Part shown: positions 17,082 through 24,740 of the stretch, in pieces
Layout: every line of letters begins with the position of its first letter
Numbering within the stretch: the first letter of the stretch is position 1
Origin: Polyangiaceae bacterium
GTDB lineage: Bacteria; Myxococcota_A; Polyangia; Polyangiales; Polyangiaceae
Assembly: GCA_016719945.1 (NCBI GenBank)
Contig: JADJYE010000003.1
Span: forward strand, 62,001 to 126,000
Length of the DNA: 64,000 nt
Reading direction: 5' to 3'
The notes under the pieces: model-generated
Database searches by the model: none
What the model was told of the DNA's origin: nothing
What the model saw: only the letters and a program-made list of their open reading frames with translations
Program-made: the position numbers and the translations under genes

Positions 17082-18635
17082 ATGTCCATGGATGCCGACA
17101 GGACCGCCGTGGCGGGCACGCTCGCGTCGGACGACGGCACCGCGCTCGCTCCTGGGACGATGGTGGGCGAGTACCGGGTCGACGCGGCGCTCGGCGAGGG
17201 CGGCTTCGGCTCGGTGTACCGCGCAACCCACCCGATCATCGGCAAGACGGCCGCCATCAAGCTGCTCAAGCACGAGCTGTCCTCGAACGGCGAGATGGTG
17301 TCGCGCTTCATCGCCGAGGCGCGCGCGGTGAACCAGATCCGTCACCGCAACATCATCGACATCTTCGCCTTCGGCGTGCACAGCGATGGCCGTCAGTACT
17401 ACGTCATGGAGTACCTCGAGGGGTCGAGCCTCGAGGGCCACCTCGAGGCGCACGGCGGGCGCCTCCCGGTGCCGGACGCGCTCGCGATCTTTCGCCCGCT
17501 CGCGCGCGCCCTTCACGCCGCCCACGTTCGCGGCGTCGCGCACCGCGACATCAAGCCCGAGAACGTCCTGCTCACCACGGGCGACGACGGCGAGCTCATC
17601 CCCAAGCTCCTCGACTTCGGCATCGCGAAGCTCGCGGCCGATCCAGCCTCGAAGTTTCGCACTGCTCCCGGCGTTCAGATGGGGACGCCCGCGTATATGG
17701 CGCCGGAGCAGGTGCACGGCAGGCCGTCGGATCAACGCGCGGACATCTACACCTTCGGCGTGATGGTGTTCGAGGTGCTGACCGGGCGGCTGCCGTTCGA
17801 GGCAGAGACGGCGATGGCGGTGATGGTGAAGCACGCCACCGAGGCGCCCCCGTCGATGTCGGAGCTCGCGCCGGATCTGCCGGCCGCGCTCGACGCGCCG
17901 GTGCTGCGCATGATGCAAAAGGACCCCGACGCGCGGCCCACGTCCATCCTCGAGGCGCTCGATGAGCTCGTGGCAGCCGCGGAGCAGGCCGGGCTCGTCT
18001 CTGCCGAGCGCTTCCCCCGCCTCGCGGGCGGCGAGGGCGCGATGAGCGTCGCAGGGAGGACCGTGATCGGCCCGCCTTCGAGCTCCAGCGTCATCCCGTC
18101 GAGCTCCGCGCGGTCGGCGAGGTCGTCCTCGGGTGGGGGCGCGCTCGACGCGCGGCGCGACAAGCCGTCCGGCCTGGGCACCCTCAAGATCGCGGCCGCG
18201 GTGCTCGCGGCCGGCCTCGCGGTCGTGGCCATCGTGTCGCTCGCTCGCACCAAGCCGTCGCCAGAGCCGAGCGTCGTCGCGCCGACGACGCCGGCGGCCA
18301 GCGAGCCGAGCGGGATGACGAGCGGGGTGGTCGTGACCCCCTCCGTCGCGCCGATGGCCGCGGAGGCGCGCGCGTCCGCGAGCGCGGCTGTGGAACCAGC
18401 CACGGTCAAGCTCGCGATCGCCTCGACCCCGCCCGACGCGGAGGTGTTCCTGGGTGATCAGCGGCTCGGCAAGTCCGGGGAGAAGCTCTCGCTTCCACGC
18501 GGCAGCGAGCCGCTGACGCTCACCGTGAAGCGCGCGGGCTTCGTCCCCAAACAGCTCGAGATCACACCCAACGACGACGTCGCAGAGACGGTCGTCCTGC
18601 AAGCGGCCGCAAAGCCGAAGGAGTACGCATGGTGA
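17082..18635 (+). CDS. Ser/Thr protein kinase with C-terminal PEGA domain
   Basis: Hanks-type kinase. Counting from ATG 17082: Gly loop GEGGFG 38-43, ATP lysine K60, catalytic HRD 154-156, DFG 178-180, then GTPAYMAPEQ. A Pro/Ser linker and one membrane helix (around LKIAAAVLAAGLAVVAIVSL) lead to an extracytoplasmic PEGA-type domain (STPPDAEVFLGDQRLG through the C-terminus) that may bind surface ligands or the cell wall. The final bases (ATGGTGA) overlap the start of the Gly-rich lipoprotein gene, so the two are probably translated together. An ATG at 17088 is an equally possible start. It is divergent from the gene ending at 16527. Confidence 0.93.
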   Translation: MSMDADRTAVAGTLASDDGTALAPGTMVGEYRVDAALGEGGFGSVYRATHPIIGKTAAIKLLKHELSSNGEMVSRFIAEARAVNQIRHRNIIDIFAFGVHSDGRQYYVMEYLEGSSLEGHLEAHGGRLPVPDALAIFRPLARALHAAHVRGVAHRDIKPENVLLTTGDDGELIPKLLDFGIAKLAADPASKFRTAPGVQMGTPAYMAPEQVHGRPSDQRADIYTFGVMVFEVLTGRLPFEAETAMAVMVKHATEAPPSMSELAPDLPAALDAPVLRMMQKDPDARPTSILEALDELVAAAEQAGLVSAERFPRLAGGEGAMSVAGRTVIGPPSSSSVIPSSSARSARSSSGGGALDARRDKPSGLGTLKIAAAVLAAGLAVVAIVSLARTKPSPEPSVVAPTTPAASEPSGMTSGVVVTPSVAPMAAEARASASAAVEPATVKLAIASTPPDAEVFLGDQRLGKSGEKLSLPRGSEPLTLTVKRAGFVPKQLEITPNDDVAETVVLQAAAKPKEYAW

Positions 18636-20098
18636 GCCCCCGCGGTCTGCGATCGATGCTCTGGCCCTTCGCCGCGACTCTCGCGCTCGGCTGCGCGGAG
18701 GCCGAGACCGACGACGAAGGGGGAGGCGGCGCGTCGGACGGCGGCTCCGACCAAGGGGGCGCGGCCCTCGGGGGGGGTGGCGCCGGGGGCGACGGCGGAG
18801 ACGGCGGCGCGGGCGGGGCCCCACCGATGCCTTCGTGCGAGCCCGTCGAGGAGGGCCTCGTCGGCGAGGACTGTGGCCTGTTCGTCGATCCCTCGGCCTC
18901 GCTCGGGGGCGATGGCAGCCAGCTGACGCCGTTCCGCACGGTCGGGGCGGCCATCGCGGCCGCCAGCTCCTCGAGCGTCCCGATCTACGTCTGTGCCAAC
19001 GAGCTCCAGGAGAACGTCATCCTCGACCCCGGTCGCACGCTCTTCGGTGGCATCACCTGCGACGGCGACTGGAGCTGGAACCTGGCCGGCAGGACGCCCC
19101 TGACCGCCGACCCTGGCACTGTCCCGCTGACGATCTCCGGAGGCGATTCGGAGGCGTCGGTGACGACGGTCTCTGGCTTCGATGTCACGGCGCAAGACGG
19201 TGTGCTCGTCAGCGAATCCTCCATCGCGGCGATCGTCGATGGCGGCTTCGCGGCGTTCGAGCGCGTCTCGCTTGCCGCCGGGAACGGCGTCGCGGGGAAC
19301 CCGAGTTTCGAGGGACAGAGCCCGGCGGGCGCGTCCGGGCTCTCCGGCGAGAACGGCGTCGGCATCGTCGGCGGCGGCCCCGGTGGCGGCAGCGCGTGCG
19401 GGTCTGTCGGTGGAGACGGCGGCGCGCAGATCGCGGGCTTCAACACGGGCGGCGACGAGGGCGAGCCCGACCAGAACAACGGCGGCGCGACGGTCGGCAA
19501 CCTCGGCCCGGCCGTGTGCGAAAACGGCGGGCCGGGCGCGGACGGAGCGGACGGCGTGGATGGCGTCGACGCCTCGGGCCTCGGCTCGATCGACGTGTTC
19601 GGCTTCACCCCCGCGAGCGGCACCCCCGGCACCGACGGGCAGCACGCTGGCGGCGGCGGCGGCGGGGGCTCGGTGTTCAACTCCGCAGGCGGCGGTGGGG
19701 GCGGCGGCGGCTGCGGTGGGATTGGAGGCGTAGCTGGGCTCGGTGGCGGGTCGTCGATCGCCCTCATCGTGCTCGACGCGAGCCTGGCGCTCAGCGACAT
19801 CACCTTCGCCGTGGGCTCTGGCGGTGATGGCGGCTTCGGCTGGCTGGGCGGGGCGGGCGGCTCTGGCGGCGGCGGCGGCCAGGGCGTCGGAACGGCCTGC
19901 GATGGCGCGGCGGGGGGCGCGGGCGGCGCAGCTGGAAGAGGCGGAGGGGGCGCTGGCGGCCATGCGTTGGTCGTCGCCTACGCGGGCGCCCCGCCCGACC
20001 TCGAGGGGATCCAGCTGCCCGAGCCGCAGGCCGAGCAAGCGGGGCTCGGCGGGGGCGACGCGCCGGACGGCGTCGCCGCCCAGAGCCTGCAGTTCTGA
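18629..20098 (+). CDS. Gly-rich secreted lipoprotein (PGRS-like)
   Basis: Lipoprotein signal with lipobox around Cys 22 (ATLALGCAE). A Gly/Asp linker follows, then a segment (LFVDPSASLGGDGSQ, RTVGAAIAAASS, PIYVCANE) that resembles the start of parallel beta-helix surface proteins of the DUF1565 type. The C-terminal 250 residues are dominated by Gly-Gly-X repeats, with scattered cysteines and Gly-Asp pairs. The ATG lies inside the 3' end of the kinase gene, which suggests that kinase and surface protein form one unit. Its function is unknown; adhesion or a structural role in the outer layer are possibilities only. Confidence 0.8.
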   Translation: MVSPRGLRSMLWPFAATLALGCAEAETDDEGGGGASDGGSDQGGAALGGGGAGGDGGDGGAGGAPPMPSCEPVEEGLVGEDCGLFVDPSASLGGDGSQLTPFRTVGAAIAAASSSSVPIYVCANELQENVILDPGRTLFGGITCDGDWSWNLAGRTPLTADPGTVPLTISGGDSEASVTTVSGFDVTAQDGVLVSESSIAAIVDGGFAAFERVSLAAGNGVAGNPSFEGQSPAGASGLSGENGVGIVGGGPGGGSACGSVGGDGGAQIAGFNTGGDEGEPDQNNGGATVGNLGPAVCENGGPGADGADGVDGVDASGLGSIDVFGFTPASGTPGTDGQHAGGGGGGGSVFNSAGGGGGGGGCGGIGGVAGLGGGSSIALIVLDASLALSDITFAVGSGGDGGFGWLGGAGGSGGGGGQGVGTACDGAAGGAGGAAGRGGGGAGGHALVVAYAGAPPDLEGIQLPEPQAEQAGLGGGDAPDGVAAQSLQF

Positions 20099-20164
20099 CG
20101 GTAAGGCGAGACCGCTTGCGGCACTGCACTTCGCAAGCGCGTCCCCGTGATTTCATGCCCTCGG

Positions 20165-20186
20165 CCCCCCTCGCGTCGCGAGGGGG
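20165..20186. repeat. Perfect hairpin palindrome (REP-like)
   Basis: cccccctcgcg and cgcgagggggg pair perfectly around a single t. It lies in a convergent spacer and resembles the palindrome at 60051-60071 in layout (C run, ctcrc, centre, gygag, G run). Confidence 0.55.
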
Positions 20187-20251
20187 GAGACCGTGAGAGG
20201 CGAGGCGGTGCCTTCGCCCTTGCGGCGAAGGGGGCGGCGGCCAAGGCGGGG

Positions 20252-20292
20252 CGAGAAAAAGAAAGACGGCGCGCCGTGGGGCGCGCCGCCTC
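20252..20292 (-). terminator. Rho-independent terminator of the Cys-rich lipoprotein gene
   Basis: On the minus strand, ggcggcgcgcc and ggcgcgccg arms around a ccac loop are followed by a T-rich tract (gtctttctttttc). It lies just after the stop at 20316. Confidence 0.75.
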
Positions 20293-20315
20293 ATTCAAAC
20301 CGCTTCAGGCGTCGC

Positions 20316-21086
20316 TCAGGGAGCGCCGCAGAAGAAGTCGCCGATGTTCGCGTAGGTGTCTTCGAACGCAGCGCCGTCGCACTCGGGGCTGAGCATCTCG
20401 GCGTTGAGGATCGGGTCGCACGCGGAGGGGATGGTGACCGTCTGGACGCAGATGCTGTCCGGGCTGGTGAGGGCGTAGTCGATGCAGTCACCGAAGTCGG
20501 TGCCCTCGAGATCGCAGGCCTCGCAGGCCGTCTGCCCGCAGAAGATGAACTGGCTGACGGGGTTCGAGCACTCGGCGGCGAGGCCCTGAGCAGCCGCCTC
20601 ACAGGCGAACTGGTTGAGGAAGGTGTACATCGCGCCGCTGAGCAGGACGGCGGACTCGCCGCTCGCCACGGCCGGGTCGACGCTGAAGTCGGCGCCGAGG
20701 AGGCAGCCCGCGCAGGGCTGGGTGGCCGCGTCGTCGATGTAAGCGTTGCAGGTGGTCTCCGTCGAGGTCTCGCTGAGGCAGGCCGTGAGGAAGCCGTCGA
20801 CCTCACCCGCGTCGCACAGGTTCTGACCGGTCGCCGTGGTGGTGTCGTTGAGCAGGAGCGCGTCGCCGTCCGAGAAGCAGCCGGGGACGACCGTGCTGCC
20901 GCCCTCGCCCATGCCGCCGACGTTGATCGTGTTGCCGGTGCCCTCGCCGCCCACGTTCGTGGTGCCGCCGGTGTCGCCGCCGCCGTCGCCGCCACCCGAG
21001 CCACCCGAGCCGCCCGTGCCGCTGTCGCCGCAAGCCACAACCAACGCGCCGCCGAGAGCCATCAAACAAACAAGCTTCAAATTCAT
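20316..21086 (-). CDS. Cys-rich lipoprotein
   Basis: Starts at ATG 21086 behind a good GGAGGT site. Signal peptide with lipobox ALVVACG, then a Gly/Thr/Ser-rich linker, then a compact domain with about 14 cysteines (for example CAGCLLG, FCGQTACEACDLEG, FFCGAP at the end). Many disulfides and surface display are likely. It belongs to the type of short-linker lipoprotein repeated through this window. No enzyme motif is seen. The upstream spacer holds a palindrome at 21233-21248. Confidence 0.8.
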   Translation of the reverse strand: MNLKLVCLMALGGALVVACGDSGTGGSGGSGGGDGGGDTGGTTNVGGEGTGNTINVGGMGEGGSTVVPGCFSDGDALLLNDTTTATGQNLCDAGEVDGFLTACLSETSTETTCNAYIDDAATQPCAGCLLGADFSVDPAVASGESAVLLSGAMYTFLNQFACEAAAQGLAAECSNPVSQFIFCGQTACEACDLEGTDFGDCIDYALTSPDSICVQTVTIPSACDPILNAEMLSPECDGAAFEDTYANIGDFFCGAP

Positions 21087-21557
21087 GGGGACTACCTCCA
21101 AAAGGAACCGAACCGAGTCGACAAGCGGCGCGCTCGCCGCAAACGATGCCCCGCCCGAGAGCGGAGCCAAAGCTTGACCGCTCGAGTGGGCGCGCACACT
21201 ATCAGACCTCGGCCGCCTGTTGGTGATCAAAGTGTCACAAAAGTGACATTTCGTACCGACGGGTCAGCCAAGACCTGGGGTGGGGCCCACCGCGAGCTGC
21301 TCGCCGGCCTGCTGGCCAACGCGCCGTTTTCAACAACCGTCGCTCGGGTCGAGTGACGCGCGAGCGAGCAAAAGAATCACAAGAGCCTCGATTATACAGG
21401 GAAGCGCGCGGCTCGCAACGCGGCCCGGGCAGGTTCTTGGCTGGCCGAGCGCCCCGAAGGCGCGCGAGCAAGAGCTCGACGCACCCCCAGCGCAGGCGGC
21501 GGCCGCTCGAGCACGGGCTCGGTGCACGCGGGCGCCGACGTGCGCTACGAGGGCGCC
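21087..21557. other. Spacer of 471 bases, divergent control region
   Basis: Lies between the start of the Cys-rich lipoprotein gene (minus) and the Rieske oxygenase gene (plus). It contains the palindrome at 21233-21248 and an AT-richer patch near 21390 (cgattatacaggg) that could be a -10 region for the oxygenase. The open frames here are not supported by codon use. I see no gene. Confidence 0.6.
21233..21248. promoter_or_regulatory. Operator-like inverted repeat
   Basis: tgtcac-aaaa-gtgaca is a perfect six-base inverted repeat with a four-base spacer. It stands out as AT-rich in a GC-rich region and lies 147 bases before the lipoprotein start. The spacing suits a dimeric helix-turn-helix regulator; the regulator is unknown. 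Confidence 0.45.
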
Positions 21558-22652
21558 ATGAGCAGCGAGCCCGCTCCCGAGGACGACGACGTCGCGAAGC
21601 GAACCAGCGGACCGCGAGACGGCCTGCGCGCGATGCTGCCGAGGGTGCGGCGAGGCTGGTACATCGCCGCGACCTCGGAGGAGCTCGGCGACGCGCCGCT
21701 CGCGCGCGCGCTGTTCGGGACGCCGGTCGTGCTGTTCCGCGGGGCGAACGGCAAGCCGGGCGCGCTGCTCGATCGTTGCCCGCACCGCAACGTGCCCTTG
21801 TCGCTCGGCAAGAAGGTCGGCGACCACCTCGAGTGCGCGTACCACGGCTGGCAGTTCGATACCGGCGGCGCTTGCCGCTTCGTGCCGAGCCTCACGGGGT
21901 CGTCGGAGGCCAAGAGCCGCAAGTGCGGCGCCTTCGCGGCGGTGGAGCAGCAAGGCTTCGTGTGGATCTACGGCGCGCCCGACCAAGAGCCGAGGGACGA
22001 GCCGCATCGCTTCGCGTTCGTCGGCAAGCCCGGGTACACCACGGTGAGCCGCCAGGTGTGCGCGAAGGGCACGCTCTACTCGACGCTGGAGAACGCCCTC
22101 GACGTTCCCCACACCGCCTTCTTGCACCGCGGGCTCTTCCGCGCGGAGAGCCGGAACATCACGATCCGCGCGAAGGTGCGCCGCACCCCGGAGCGCGTCG
22201 AGGTGGAGTACGTCGGCGAGCCGCGTCCCCCGGGGATCGTCGCGAAGATCCTCTCGCCCTCCGGCGGCACGGTGACCCACTTCGATCGCTTCATCTTGCC
22301 GTCGATCGCGCAGGTCGAGTACCGCATCGGCGACGAGAACCACATCCTCGTCGACAGCGCGATGACGCCGGTCGACGACTTCGAGACGAGGATCTACGCC
22401 GTCGTCAGCTACAAGATGAGGATCCCGGGCTCGATCGTGAAGCCGATCCTCGAGCCGCTCGCGATGCGCGTCTTCGCGCAGGACGCCGTGATGCTCTCCC
22501 GCCAGTCGGAGAACGTGCGGCGCTTCGGCGGCGAGCATTTCATCTCCACCGAGATCGACGTCATCGGCAAGCACATCGCCGCGCTGCTCAAGGCGGCCGA
22601 GCTCGGCGAGCCGGCGACCGAGGCGGCGCACGAGGTCGACCTCATCGTCTGA
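21558..22652 (+). CDS. Rieske [2Fe-2S] ring-hydroxylating oxygenase alpha-type subunit
   Basis: Non-heme iron oxygenase. The Rieske cluster ligands are Cys 74, His 76, Cys 93 and His 96 (CPHRNVP and CAYHGW). The mononuclear iron site fits N179-x2-D182-x2-H185-x4-H190 in NALDVPHTAFLHRG. At 364 residues it resembles the single-component type (vanillate demethylase, chlorophyllide or sterol oxygenases) more than two-subunit dioxygenases. ATG 21558 is preferred because the upstream in-frame ATG adds a non-conserved dozen residues. No reductase gene is adjacent. The substrate is unknown. Confidence 0.88.
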   Translation: MSSEPAPEDDDVAKRTSGPRDGLRAMLPRVRRGWYIAATSEELGDAPLARALFGTPVVLFRGANGKPGALLDRCPHRNVPLSLGKKVGDHLECAYHGWQFDTGGACRFVPSLTGSSEAKSRKCGAFAAVEQQGFVWIYGAPDQEPRDEPHRFAFVGKPGYTTVSRQVCAKGTLYSTLENALDVPHTAFLHRGLFRAESRNITIRAKVRRTPERVEVEYVGEPRPPGIVAKILSPSGGTVTHFDRFILPSIAQVEYRIGDENHILVDSAMTPVDDFETRIYAVVSYKMRIPGSIVKPILEPLAMRVFAQDAVMLSRQSENVRRFGGEHFISTEIDVIGKHIAALLKAAELGEPATEAAHEVDLIV

Positions 22653-22688
22653 TCTCGCCGGGCCCTGGCTGCTGTATCATCCTCGGCC

Positions 22689-23126
22689 ATGCGGCTCGTC
22701 CCCTGTCCGTCGTGCAAGCGCCACCTGTTCGCTCGCGAAGAGCGCTGCCCGCACTGCGGCAGCTCCGGGACGCCGTTCGTGCTCGCCGTCGCCGCGCTCG
22801 TCTCCGTCGCCTGCACCGAGACCGTGGCGCCCGTGTACGGGCCCGCCAGCGTGGATCTATCGACCCGGGAGGCCGCCTCGGCGACCTCGACCGCCACGGC
22901 TACCGCGACCGCTCCGCCGCGCGCCGACGTCGACGTCTACGGGCCCGCCCCCATCGAGCCCGAGCTGCGCACCTCTTCTTCAGCGTCGGCCTCCACGGCG
23001 GTCGCCCCCTCCGCCCCGAAGCCTACGGCCACGGCCACGCAGCCGGGCCCTACGGCGGGCCCGACGGCGCCCCCGATCGCCGTCTACGGCCCCGCGCCGC
23101 GAGATCCCATCAAGCGAACGCCCTGA
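22689..23126 (+). CDS. Zinc-ribbon protein with membrane segment and VYGPA repeats
   Basis: Cys 6, 9, 20 and 23 (CPSC and CPHC) form a small zinc ribbon. A hydrophobic stretch (FVLAVAALVSVAC, 30-42) follows, then a Thr/Ala/Pro-rich tail carrying three copies of VYGPA at 49-53, 83-87 and 132-136. The zinc ribbon would be cytoplasmic and the repeat tail outside, or the hydrophobic part may be an internal lipobox-like anchor ending SVAC. No known family is recognised. Codon use is normal for the window. It is the last gene before the group II intron. Confidence 0.7.
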   Translation: MRLVPCPSCKRHLFAREERCPHCGSSGTPFVLAVAALVSVACTETVAPVYGPASVDLSTREAASATSTATATATAPPRADVDVYGPAPIEPELRTSSSASASTAVAPSAPKPTATATQPGPTAGPTAPPIAVYGPAPRDPIKRTP

Positions 23127-23863
23127 CCGCCCGCGCGGGCGCGTGGTGGCTGCCTCGCAGGAGGTTGGTGTCTCGACCAGAGCGTGACGCCCTCGGCGAC
23201 CATCACGGGTTAGGATGCGCCCGATGGTGCGCCGTGACGCTGAAGAGGGAGAAGGCGATCTCTCGCCGGCTTCCTCCGAAGCAAGCTGCGCTTCTCCAGA
23301 GGGTGCGAATCCCTCGCCGGTAAGCGTCGGAGCGCCGGGTAGCAGGCCCCAGCCGAGCGGGAGAGATCCCGGCGGTCAAGCGGGGCGTCAAAAGGGTCTA
23401 CGGACCGAGCAAGCACGCGGGCCGCAACATCAAGTGAAGCCTGCAGCCTCGTCAGATTCACAATCCGGGAGCGCGGTGGGTCCACGACCCAACGCCAGCC
23501 GATCCGCTCATTTCACGGCGCAGGCCATGTCCATTGCTCTTGTTCCGAAACGAGCAACGGGTCCCGGCGGGGTACAGGGCGCAGCAAGCGTGCAAGAGGA
23601 GTGCGGAACTCGGGAGGCCCGTCTGCGTCGCCCTCGTCGGGGCAAGGCGCGTCGTATAAGCCAGAGGCGAATCGGCCGCTGCGCAGCGGGAGTCCGAGGG
23701 GGTCACTGTACTGAAGAGCGAGGCGCGAGCCGCGCGAACGAACGCCGCGAAGAACAACGCGGCGGGAGGGAAAGACCCCTGCGGTGGTCGTGTCGGTGGA
23801 GCAGGTAAGCGCGAGGGCATGGCCGGCAAGTCCGGTCCCAACCACCCCCATCGGCGACAGCCC

Positions 23864-24699
23864 ATGGACAAAGTGCGACAACTGCAACGCCGGCTGTGTG
23901 CCGCGGCCAAGCGGCATCCGGAGCGCCGCTTCCACGCGTTGTACGACCGTATCGCGAGGTGTGACGTCCTCGCGGAAGCGTGGAAGCGGGTAAGGAGGAA
24001 CAAAGGAGCCGCGGGCGTCGATGCCCAGACGATCGCGGTGCTCGAGGCGTACGGCGTGGAGAAGCTCCTCGGAGAGATCCACGACGTGCTCCGTGCAATC
24101 GAGATGTCGATGAAGCCGAGCTTCGCGTGAAACACGTGATGACGCGACTCGGTCTCGAGCTGCACCCGGACAAGACGAGGAAGGCGGACCTTTCGTCGGG
24201 CAAGGAGGGGTTCGACTTTCTCGGCTGCCACCTGCGCAAACGCATGAGCGGACCGATCTGGGAGAGGACGCGCAAGCGCGTGTACTTCCTCCAGCGTTGG
24301 CCCGCCGCTCGCGCGATGAAGCGGATCCGGCAGCGTGTGAGGGATCTCACTCCGAGGTCGCGCTGCCACGCGGACCTGCGCGATGTCATCGCGCAGCTCA
24401 ACCCCGTGCTGCGCGGCTGGGGTCAGTACTTCCGCACCGGGAATGCCGACGTGAAGTTCAACCGGCTCGACGAGTACGTGCACCGACGGCTTCGAGCGCT
24501 TCGCGTGAAACGCGCAGGCTCGAAGCTCAAGGCCGGACAAGCCGAGCGCTGGACCCGCGACTACTTCGTGAAAGGCCTCGGCTCCATCGCCTGCGCGGAA
24601 CCATCCGCTATCCGGAGGCTGCGTAATGCCGCGTCACGAGAGACCACCGGTAAGCCGTGTGCGGGAAATCCGCATGCACGGTTTGAAAGGGGGTCTTGA
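23864..24699 (+). pseudogene. Remnant of the intron-encoded reverse transcriptase/maturase
   Basis: The N-terminal part (from ATG 23864, frame 2) has the RT-0 region with RRNKGAAGVDAQTI and ends in LLGEIHDVLR. The C-terminal part (frame 1, from about 24100) has RVKHVMTRLGLELHPDKTR, the motif-7 region EGFDFLGCH and domain X with LRGWGQYFRTG, and runs into domain V. Everything between, including the palm motifs and the YADD catalytic loop (roughly 170-190 residues), is gone, and the two halves are out of frame. No HNH endonuclease domain follows domain X. This copy cannot make an active reverse transcriptase; a maturase from elsewhere would be needed for efficient splicing. Confidence 0.88.
24652..24684 (+). 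ncRNA. Group II intron domain V
   Basis: A 33-base hairpin: AAGCCGTG-TGCGG-GAAA-TCCGCA-TG-CACGGTTT. The AGC triad, GNRA-type loop and two-base bulge are the conserved catalytic features. It appears intact. Confidence 0.9.
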
Positions 24700-24740
24700 T
24701 TCACTCCACCCCGCAAGGGGAAAGGAATAAGGATCTACCA

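Larger units (their letters stand above)
23227..24738 (+). mobile_element. Group II intron, internally deleted
   Basis: The proposed 5' end is GTGCG at 23227. Domain V at 24652-24684 is clear: an AGC triad, stems agccgtg/cacggtt and tgcgg/ccgca, a gaaa loop and a two-base bulge. After it a domain VI-like stem (tcttgattc with gaataagga) leaves an unpaired A at 24729, eight to nine bases before a terminal AC at 24738. The total is about 1.5 kb, shorter than the usual 2 kb or more because the reverse transcriptase gene is deleted. If these ends are right the 3' exon begins CA-ATG, two bases before the isocitrate lyase start. The 5' boundary is less certain than domain V. Confidence 0.82.

Noticed and set aside
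21353..23323. A 656-codon plus-strand frame over the Rieske gene
   Set aside because: Out-of-frame shadow, Arg-rich throughout, runs over the Rieske stop and into the zinc-ribbon gene.
23215..23808. A possible 197-residue protein upstream of the maturase
   Set aside because: Lies in the structured 5' domains of the group II intron; sequence is fixed by RNA structure, not coding.
23851..23856. catcgg as EBS1 pairing with the last exon bases ccgatg
   Set aside because: The match lies just upstream of the maturase remnant, not in domain I where EBS1 belongs; likely chance.
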